Below are positions 56,385 through 64,000 of a stretch of 64,000 nt of DNA, piece by piece. The stretch spans positions 243,476 to 307,475 of the forward strand of contig NC_031000.1 of assembly GCF_000149955.1 (NCBI RefSeq). Reading direction: 5' to 3'. How positions within the stretch are numbered: position 1 is the stretch's first letter; every line of letters begins with the position of its first letter. The stretch is from Fusarium oxysporum f. sp. lycopersici 4287. Its lineage: Eukaryota; Ascomycota; Sordariomycetes; Hypocreales; Nectriaceae. The notes beneath the pieces are model-generated. The model saw only the letters and a program-made list of their open reading frames with translations, was not told the DNA's origin and did not search any database. Position numbers and translations under genes: made by a program.

Positions 56385-57065
56385 CGCCGTGGCAGCAATG
56401 ATTTCGATTGATCTATTACGGAATAGCTCAGCCCAGCGCGTGTGCTGTAGCCATGGGGTCGTCTCGCTTCTGCCAGTGGCCGCAGTATAGTCAGTCTGAG
56501 TGCTTTCGAATGGCCTCTTCATGGTGTGATCGATCCGATGTCGTGATTGCTATCTCCAAAGAGATGATGGCAACGAAGGTTTTCAATTCGTTAGGTTCCT
56601 ACGTCTCCGCAGGTCAGCAGCCAGGGTACACGACGTACGCGCGTCGCCGCGTATAGGATATTGGTATAGCTTGAAGTTGAAACTCTCGGATGAGAAGAAA
56701 AAGCAAAGCCCACCAATAAAATGACGAGATCACCACTTTGGCTTACATTTTTGCTGGGGGTCTGTTATTCACAGTCCTCTTTCAGGTGAAAGTGGGATGC
56801 GGGGTAAGGACAGGGATGACTAGCCAATAGTGTTGCAAAGATTCCACTTTCAATGAAAGTGGGAAGTTCGATAATGATGTAGTATGATTTATCCCCTGTA
56901 GCACTTTACGCGAAAGGACGCGTCGCGCTCTGGCTAAACTCCTGTTCCGATCAGCACTAATGTCAAATCAACTCTGCACCCCGGCAATAATCAACCCTGC
57001 TAGGTTTAAAGTGGGTCAATAAAATCAACTCTGCCAGAGTTGATTTGGGACTGTAGTACTAGGGC
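56385..57065 (-). repeat. Deleted copy of the OrsD-bearing repeat unit
   Basis: Collinear with 6335-6845 plus 7388-7601 but lacking the ~540 bp OrsD fragment; the junction is near 56885 at GATGTAGTATGATTTA. It keeps the CTTTCA/GAAAG palindromes, the ACTTTACGCGAAAGGACGCG block and the palindromic repeat. It has no coding capacity, so it is a non-autonomous relative. Confidence 0.7.
57000..57046. repeat. Palindromic repeat, copy 3 (variant arms)
   Basis: Same as copies at 7531 and 10973 except inside the palindrome (57022-57046), whose arms read AAATCAACTCTG and CAGAGTTGATTT around a central C. Both arms changed together, so the symmetry is kept. Confidence 0.9.
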
Positions 57066-58187
57066 TTTCTTTTCGTTGCGTGTAAGCCATGCCCCGGCCC
57101 AGCATCGCGAGTCGGGGTTAGCTTATCTCCGCGGCCGATACCATGCTTGACTCGCACGTTCTTTCTCCGGATGAGGTCACAAATACGTTTCATCGGTTCA
57201 AGCTAATCCTGTACCTGGCTTTCGTGAATTATCCGAGCTACAATGGTACGTCTGGCGAAGCGGCCAGTCGATCATCTTCATGTAGCGTCAGGGCTAGCTC
57301 CACATTCAACCGCGCGGCAATGACGTCTTGTTTGGAACGGCTGGATGCACCCCTGGATAGGCTATCATTAAAACCTAAACCTTAATTCCCACTCAGCCTG
57401 AAAGCGACGTTGTGAGCCTTAGTGTTGGTGGGTCATGGGGTGTAGCACTTTTTAGGCCACAGGGAGATAGCCGGCTTTCTCAAGGATCACTATCGTATGC
57501 CGGCATTCTGTACCGAGAGCCTTGACCTTAGGACAAGCTTTCGCTTTATACTGACTGTGTCAGACATAGACCGACCATTGCGTCTGCCGGACAGTGGTTG
57601 AGGACATAGGCAGCCCAGCGAGATATATATCAAAAGATTAGGGACTCTACTAAGTTACACTAGGGATAGCAAGAGCTAAATGGAAGTTTAGCAGGATTTT
57701 GAGGCCGCAAACACGTGTCAGGCCATTGGCGGCCATATTTTCAAACCTGAAGCATCAAGAATGGAAACTACATGAATCCATGCTCGGTCTACAACGGCTG
57801 ACTACAGCTGGGCTATGATGCAGGGTATTGCGCGAATCACCAATTCTGAGGTCTGCCTATTCTGGCAACGGCAAATATCACGCCCAGGTAGAGGTACAGG
57901 ATATCGCGCGTAGGAACTCGCTGCATTTCGGCCATTTAAGATAAACTACACCAAAAAAGCCGGTACACTAAGGTATCGAGCTCTATTCAACGTTGGGTTC
58001 AATGGTAAACGCCCCAGCTTCTATGCTAAAGTCTCCTTGTAGAGAGACATTCAATTATCCTGAGGAACATTGAAGCAGTGAATCCGTCCCTAGTTGTGGC
58101 TAAGAAACTCCTCCTCGGCGGCCTCCGCTCCGTCGAATAGGTGCGCGTATGCAACTATGTTTGTCCTAGTCCAGGGCAGCTGCGATG
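57066..58187. other. 1.1 kb spacer
   Basis: No gene, RNA or repeat recognised. Confidence 0.5.
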
Positions 58188-58805
58188 TCAGATATCTTTC
58201 CGAACCAAGTCCCGACCGAGCTCCTCCCGAATGTAAACCTCATTATATGGCTGCAGAAAAACATCTTGCTGAAACGGCTTCAATAATTCAATGAGACTCT
58301 CGTCTCGGCCATTAGTCAAGTATACAATGCGCCAGGTATTAAGTGGATTCTCTTCAGTGCCAGCCACAGCATGCTCAACATTGAAAATCGACTGCTTTTC
58401 CCCACTTTTGACCTTCGTACCATCAGGAAGCGTCACTTCTGGGGTTCCCAGAAAGAAAGCGGCCTGATTGACATGGTCAAGACAGACGCGCTCAATGACG
58501 GTATCGTATTCTTCTGGGTTTTTCCAGGTCCTTTGGGCGGTGATGCGGGTGAAGTACTCATAAGGCCCCTCTTTGCGGTGATCAAAGGTATGGAGGCTTC
58601 CTTGACGCACATACTGATAGATGTACTTGTCTGGGCGATGAGCCTTTTTGACTTCCATGTCCCAGACTTGGGTTTTGGTGTAGGTAAAGGGCTCATCAAC
58701 CATGTAGTATTTTTCGACGGTTGCATTGACATCAGAGTCTGGGGTGGTGATTGCCGTGTTCTTAGGGTCCCCCCAAGTGGTTTCAAAGTCTTTCAAATAG
58801 CTCAT
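58188..58805 (-). CDS. Uncharacterised 205 aa protein
   Basis: Intronless frame from ATG 58805. Soluble, charged, no signal peptide or membrane segment. Segments such as MVDEPFTYTKTQVWDMEVKK, GPYEYFTRITAQRTWKNPEE, ERVCLDHVNQAAFFLGTPEV and EENPLNTWRIVYLTNGRDES give it the look of a conserved cytosolic protein, but I cannot name the family. No mobile-element features. The frame is clean and codon use is normal, so a functional gene is likely. Confidence 0.7.
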   Translation of the reverse strand: MSYLKDFETTWGDPKNTAITTPDSDVNATVEKYYMVDEPFTYTKTQVWDMEVKKAHRPDKYIYQYVRQGSLHTFDHRKEGPYEYFTRITAQRTWKNPEEYDTVIERVCLDHVNQAAFFLGTPEVTLPDGTKVKSGEKQSIFNVEHAVAGTEENPLNTWRIVYLTNGRDESLIELLKPFQQDVFLQPYNEVYIREELGRDLVRKDI

Positions 58806-59087
58806 GATTGCGAGAGGAAATATAAATGTAGTAATTGGAAGGTTCAGTGTGAAGTAGGTCGCTGAAGGTGAAGTTCATCTTAGCCAGTGATTCTGTCAAT
58901 CAATATATACTTGGTCATTTTCGAGCTTACACATTGATTAGAAATACGGCTTCCAATAACACGATCGCGTTCCGGCGTGTCCGAGTTCGGATACAGGGCC
59001 TTGTAATATTGCCAGTATCCGTTTCATCAGGTTTTCACTACTAACTTACGGAAAAGCGGCTGTGAGTATGGGTATAGGGGCGGTTTG

Positions 59088-59222
59088 TAAGCAGTGGTCA
59101 GTCTTGTGAAGTGCCATCAAGGCTAAAAGGCTTGTTTAAAGTTTGCAGGCTCCCTTTAACCCTGCAAACCTCCCCTGTGTAAGCGGCAGTTTATTATGCG
59201 TAGCGGGTTTAATGACCACTAT
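59088..59222. mobile_element. Small hAT-like inverted-repeat element (135 bp)
   Basis: Left end carries CAGTGGTCA (59092-59100), right end TGACCACT (59213-59220). Flanks repeat GCGGTTTG (59080-59087) and GCGGTTTA (59223-59230), a 7-of-8 match of the length used by hAT transposases. Inside, GTTTGCAGG and CCTGCAAAC form a further hairpin. Too short to code. Confidence 0.6.
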
Positions 59223-59230
59223 GCGGTTTA

Positions 59231-61408
59231 GAGTTTTTCGTCGGTTAGCCCGGTTTTCGCTATTTTCCAGCTATTCACGGACTTTCCCTGTAACGCAAAA
59301 TTGTGGATAAATTACTATTTTCGAGAGCAATCGTGGAAGCCCTGTAATAGGCATAGAAACAGATCCATATGGGCCCCATAGGGACACGCATAGGCGCGCC
59401 TCCACACCTAAACGCATAGGCATGCGGATTATATCAGCCCTTAATTTGGCCCAAACTCCACTGTTATAGGTTTTAGGGGCTTTACCTATTGCTGTTTTTA
59501 CTAGCCATAATTATAGTCCTTAAGTGCAGGCTTTATTATAGCATAAATGACATTTTCTAATGATATACTTCTATTAAAAGATATATATAACTTATAAAAG
59601 GCTTTACTTACTGCTATTAATAAGTAGGCAGTACTAAGAGGATATGCATTTATAACTAAAAGATTTTTATAGTTAACTAGCAGTAAGTAGATTATTACCT
59701 ATTTTAAAGGTGATGAGAACAACAACAAAAGAAGACGGTATGAGATACCTCTTAATTGCAACTTAATTTCCTCCAGTAATTAGACTCCAATTGAGATAAG
59801 AAATACACTAATAGATAGAGAATTAAATAATCGTTTTAATGATATTAAGCATAGGCAAAAAGAGTGTAAAATTAAGTATAAAAAAAATATAAAGAAACTA
59901 AGGTCTTAAGGGGATTCCATTGCTTTATGTCTGTCTTTATCGATAGCCACATAACCCCACCAACGAGGCTAGACCTCTTATCCCGGAATGCTTGCCACAA
60001 CTGTTATACTATATATGCAATTAATAGTATTATATAATACACTTATAACATAATCTAAATCTAACTGAATTTAAATACATTGGATCCCTCTGAACTGGAA
60101 ACCTAACTATGTTGGTTAATCTGCTTTTAATATATTATGGCTTGGATTGGTAACCCTTACCGCAAATCGGTATTCCCATACTATCCCCTACCCCAAATGG
60201 CTGCTTGTCTCTCCTCAATCTACTGTACCAAAATGCACGGTCCATGCAGTCTGGCCAATCACATAACACAATCTCAATCTCGACAACCACAGCAAAAAAA
60301 AATCACCAAACTTCAAACTTATCGCAACACTGTGATTTGGACTTATATTAATTCATACTTTGGAAAAAATACATACCTGAATGTTGCATTTTAATATATA
60401 CTAGTTTGGGCTATTTTACCTGGCGGATTTCTTTACATGTTGCCCCCCTCGTTTTCAATCAATGTTGCCCCCTGTGGTTCAATAGCGCCATTTCATTTTG
60501 TATGTGTTTTTCAATCATGTAGCCCCCTACATGAATGCTGAATGGTTGATAGGCTGTATAATAGTGGCATGCTGATTATGGTGAATATTGGTGCATGAAA
60601 ACGTCTTGTAAATTTACAGGCCTAGTGGACTCCTTGTTGGTTGCCCTCCTTGGTGGAGGAAGTAGTTGACTAGCGTGTCATAATCGGTGCTCTATCCTAA
60701 TCTGATAAGTTGAGTGTAGAGCCGCATCATCATCCCATTCTTTACTCCCACTTTTTCTTGCTGGGTAGATGATTTATTGCGTTCGCTGACTTTTCCGTGT
60801 TGAATCTATTGTCTTAAGCTATCTGCTCTACTCTGGCTCTGGAAACTATTGTCGACTTTTCCATCGGACATGTGATGATAGCTTCCGCTCAAGTACAAAT
60901 TCTATCCCCTGTATCCCTGTCGACCCTGGCCCACGTCGTCGGAATTTTGTGACAACACCTCGGATATTCTCAACTTGGCTTAGAAGCCGTTGATTACCCC
61001 GCAATATTAACTCGTCCTAGGCAGACTCCGGGCTCCGAAGAAGGAAGGCCAAGCCGGTCAGACGAGTTAGGAAGGTTTCGCCCAAATTTCTCCTATTTGA
61101 GATTGAGCAAGCCCATATATCCACACGTTGATCATTGGTCTCTTGATCTTGGGACAAACAATGATAATCGAGATGCAGTCAGTATAGACTCTGTATATTG
61201 CCCGAATATCAGGCATCAGGTACTCCGAGCGATGAGAAAAGGCACAAAGCATATGACATGGATGGTAATATCATATAAGAGGGACCTTGTCGAGATGAAC
61301 AAAGGCAGCAATAAAGAAATCATTCATCTAGAAGTCTACTTTTACCCAGTTTTGATCCAAAAACCTACTTCTCACACCGATCAATTATCCTGGTCTTACC
61401 CACTATAA
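59231..61408. other. 2.2 kb AT-rich, gene-free region
   Basis: Strongly AT-rich from about 59.5 to 60.4 kb, with inverted pieces ACTTACTGCTA near 59.61 kb and TAGCAGTAAGT near 59.68 kb, suggesting a RIP-degraded transposon. Further right it has repeated TTGCCCCC-type motifs (60.44-60.53 kb). No gene recognised. Confidence 0.45.
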
Positions 61409-61531
61409 AACTTGTTAATTTCCTGACAGTCACTATTCTCTGCGGCCTATCTCTAGCCACGACCGTCGCTAAACGCGCCACTATAACGCAAGTCACCAAT
61501 TTTGGCAATAATCCCGAAAATTTCACCTTGT
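61409..61531 (+). pseudogene. Possible N-terminal relic of a secreted esterase
   Basis: An ATG-less plus-strand frame encodes a signal-peptide-like stretch (FLTVTILCGLSLATTVAKR) with a Kex2-like KR, followed by ATITQVTNFGNNPENFTL. The latter resembles the mature start of fungal feruloyl/acetyl-xylan esterases (TQVTNFGxNP). A TAA follows at once and no catalytic GxSxG part is seen downstream. The call is weak. Confidence 0.3.
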
Positions 61532-62190
61532 AAGATTTTTCCTCCAGTGTAGCACGGACTCACACGGGCCGCCGAATAATCCACCAGGTTCGTGCCGTTA
61601 ATCGTGAAGCCCTGTATTACGCGCTCGTCAACTCCTTAGTAGACCCAACGTGCCGGATCGAATATCCATCTTTTGCTTGCGGATAGTCTTGGCTTCCTAA
61701 ATCTGAAACAAGACTAATGTTGCTCTGTTATCCCACCCGGGAGCATTAATCAGGACTCTCTTCTTAGCAGCCCACGAGGATCCATCCACCTGAGACTCCG
61801 ATGACCGCTTCAAGAATATCCACCCTGGTAAGAAGCTGCAAAAGGCTGTATTGTGCAACGATGAGTGAGCGATGCACTGTAGGTTAGTCGAGATTAGACA
61901 AGCTCCTGCCGACGGGATCCAGGAGCAGATGCGCTGTTGGGTCCAGCCCTTGGCTCCTCGGCCTGTCCTCGTAGAAGCGAAACCTTTAGCAAGTACCGGC
62001 ATCCAGTGTTAGATGTATAAAAGCTATGTGATAGCTATATCTTCAGTCAAGTTCTACTCATCAGTCTTTTCTGCTTGCACGTTCCCAAGTTCCATTCCTT
62101 TCTTTTACTTGACTCATTCGCTCATTTAATCCTCTGATCTGTGATCAGATAGCTACGCTCTTTACGCCTTTCTGTTTCTCGTTCATCAAG
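61532..62190. other. Spacer upstream of DUF1996 gene
   Basis: No coherent coding frame. The last ~100 bp are CT-rich (TTTTCTGCTTG, TCCTTTCTTTTAC), the expected promoter/leader of the gene at 62191. Confidence 0.4.
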
Positions 62191-63297
62191 ATGCGCTCTG
62201 CATTACCTCTCCTCGTTGGCGCCAGCCTGGTATCGGCTTGGACCGAACTTCATCATGAACCATTCATGAACAAAAACATTGATCCCATTGTTGTTCCAGG
62301 CACCTATCTTCGCATATGCACACATTTTTCGGCAGTGATGCTGTCACTAATGTTTTGCCTACCTCGTCTGATTTGCAGAAAGGTTGCTACAGCGGCCAGA
62401 ACGCCAACGACTTGTCTGTCTACTGTATGTCTAGTAGCACCTAACGCTCATATTTGCCGGCATCTGACATTACTACTAGGGATTCCTACTCTATACTACG
62501 TTGATGGTGATACCTTCACTGAAGTGCCCGTTTTTCGCTTCAGCACCTACTATACCAATGCATTCGCCGAGATGGCCATCCCCCAAGATTTCGCCATGAT
62601 CTCCGGCAATGCATCCGCGCAAACCCAAGCCGAAGCTGACCACCCTTCTAATGGATTGGAATGGTTCTGCGAAGGGTCTGACGAGCGTGAATCCGATATC
62701 GCCAAGTTTCCCACCAGCACTTGCGACCAGCATCTGCAAGTCTCACTGCGCTTCCCCAACTGCGTCAATCCAGACAATCTCGCCGAATACGACTGGAGCG
62801 ACGACTCTAACAAGTGTCCCGAGGGCATGAAGACAATCCCGCAGCTGCGTTATGCCGCCCGCTACGATACCAATGCTGTTGTGCCTGGTGGCTGGAGCGG
62901 CGACGCCCCTTTCCAGCTTTCGTGCGGCAGCACTACCGGTAATGGATACTGCTTCCACGGTGACTTTATCAACGGTTGGTATGAGGATGCCGCTGAGAAC
63001 ATGCTCGCGTCCGGCGGTGGCGGCTACGAAGATGGTCAGTTCATCAGCGGTGAACATGGTTCTGCTGCTGCCGACCCTGGCTGCACTGCGACTGACCAGG
63101 ACCCTGATAACGGAACGAGTGATTATCTCACGAGTGTGGAAATGATGAGCGGCGGATCTGTCGTGGCCGGTGCTGTAAACACGACTTCCGCGGCCACAGA
63201 AAGAACAGTCCAGTCGCCCACCTTGGCTCCCGCAACAACTCCCACTGCGACCTCAACCATCTCGCGCAGAATACGAATCAAGACAAGGGCTGTCTAG
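62191..63297 (+). pseudogene. DUF1996 secreted protein with a frameshift
   Basis: ATG 62191 with signal peptide (MRSALPLLVGASLVSA) and the DUF1996 (PF09362) start WTELHHEPFMNKNIDPIVVPGTY. The expected SHMHTFFGSDAVTN follows in another frame, so a one- or two-base indel lies near 62308. That frame continues DLQKGCYSGQNANDLSVY to a 55 bp intron 62425-62479 (GTATGT...TACTAG). Splicing restores IPTLYYVDGDTFTEVPVFRF, then NPDNLAEYDWSDD-type and SCGSTTGNGYCFHGDFINGW blocks. The C-terminus is a Thr/Ser-rich tail with a basic end. DUF1996 proteins are extracellular and of unknown function. If the indel is real, only the first ~40 residues are translated correctly. Confidence 0.8.
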
Positions 63298-64000
63298 ACG
63301 GTTTCTTCAGCAAGGCCCGCATGGACCGATGATAAACATCTAAGATTCAAGAATGCTCGCAGGACGATGCTGTATGCTTCAATTAAACATAAGTGTCAGT
63401 TGAATGACACCGCTGAGCGGCCCGGGTGGTTGATCTTAAGTGCTATAGACGCGCGCAAGTAAATTAGACAAATTGGTATTTAAACAGGAGATCTTGCGTA
63501 TCTTGGATTTGGCGCTGTAGTTCGACCTCCTGTAATAATCGACAATAGTCTGTCCAACCACGGTTCCCATGTTGATTGCCTATATCTGCGAATTGATAAC
63601 AAAATACCATTAATTTAACATTCACAAAGTTCAAAGCCCCTCGCGGATCAAAAGTTGCCAAAACCATTCAAATATAATCTAGCCTCTGTATTCCTTAGCC
63701 GTCCTGTAAAAGCTTTCCATGCTACATAGCATCTTGGTCGGTGCGTTTTATACTTGAATAGGCTGGACATTCCGTCAGTATCCGGATGCTGGTATTCTTA
63801 TCCGGCATGTTATCGCAAGTAAATTCTTGGCATCTCGTTACGACATTGCAAGGAGACGGCTCAAGTTCCGCCGTTCCCCATAAACCTACGTAAACCGAAA
63901 AGCTCGGGAAAAGGCTTTGGCCACGCCCGAGCATTAAGGTATTCTGGATCTGACCCCAGCAGTGCCTGCCCTACAATTTCCAACATAAATCTGCCGATGC
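63298..64000. other. Right edge, no recognised gene
   Basis: Short frames on the minus strand only, without domain motifs. No repeat shared with the rest of the window was noticed. Confidence 0.45.

Noticed and set aside
58371..58865. Plus-strand 164-codon frame over the 205 aa gene
   Set aside because: Antisense to a coherent minus-strand protein, and without conserved motifs.
61697..62002. Minus-strand 101-codon frame as a gene
   Set aside because: Low-complexity translation without family motifs, lying in a degraded region.
1..64000. CRISPR arrays, operons, Shine-Dalgarno sites or riboswitches
   Set aside because: The sequence is fungal nuclear DNA; no regularly spaced repeat arrays were seen.

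Overview
The window is nuclear DNA of a filamentous ascomycete (Pezizomycotina). Genes are interrupted by 50-60 bp introns, and typical fungal families are present: a HET-domain protein, a Ppo-type fatty-acid oxygenase, a berberine-bridge-like oxidase, a DUF1996 secreted protein, and Fot/pogo, hAT, Copia and Tad-like LINE elements. Two N runs (12571-12771 and 21010-21197) mark a draft assembly. Species cannot be fixed from the sequence. Transposon density, AT-rich decayed stretches and C-to-T type stop codons point to an accessory or subtelomeric-like region shaped by repeat-induced point mutation (RIP) or cytosine deamination.

Layout. 0.1-2.1 kb: a Fot/pogo element inserted in an old Copia LTR. 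2.4-4.5 kb: a HET-domain gene broken by one stop. 4.9-11.0 kb: a nested cluster of OrsD-type zinc-finger genes (related, as far as I can tell, to fungal telomere-linked helicase proteins). The longest ends in a region resembling a tyrosine recombinase, and two OrsD reading frames carry the same 48 bp palindromic repeat upstream. 11.2-13.0 kb: a HeLo-like plus pseudokinase gene, split by a sequence gap. 15.6-20.5 kb: an intact Copia element with identical LTRs. 21.2-23.3 kb: an unknown exon, then a protein with a C-terminal J domain behind an in-frame stop. 24.7-27.3 kb: a broken hAT transposase. 29.5-31.2 kb: a secreted FAD oxidoreductase. 32.7-34.5 kb: a decayed pogo-like element with long inverted repeats. 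35.0-36.6 kb: an F-box protein. 38.4-48.5 kb: three minus-strand enzymes (alpha/beta hydrolase, berberine-bridge-like oxidase, 13-exon Ppo oxygenase). 50.3-56.2 kb: a Tad-like LINE. 56.4-57.1 kb: a deleted relative of the 6.3-7.6 kb OrsD element. 58.2-58.8 kb: a conserved-looking small protein. 62.2-63.3 kb: a DUF1996 secreted protein with a frameshift.

Three themes stand out. First, five otherwise open coding regions (pogo transposase, HET protein, OrsD protein, J-domain protein, LINE ORF2) each contain exactly one in-frame stop, most easily explained as single C-to-T changes at CGA or CAG codons (G-to-A at TGG in the pogo gene); the Copia polyprotein has none, so it probably arrived after this mutational phase. 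Second, the host genes fall into self/non-self or cell-death type proteins (HET, HeLo-pseudokinase) at the left and oxidative or secreted metabolism at the right. Third, short inverted-repeat elements are common: three copies of a TGTCGCA-ended family, a 135 bp hAT-like element, and a nested palindrome at 13.8-14.05 kb.

The most interesting candidate system is the OrsD/recombinase-like family with its shared palindromic repeat. Its assignment rests on motif reading by eye and needs profile searches.
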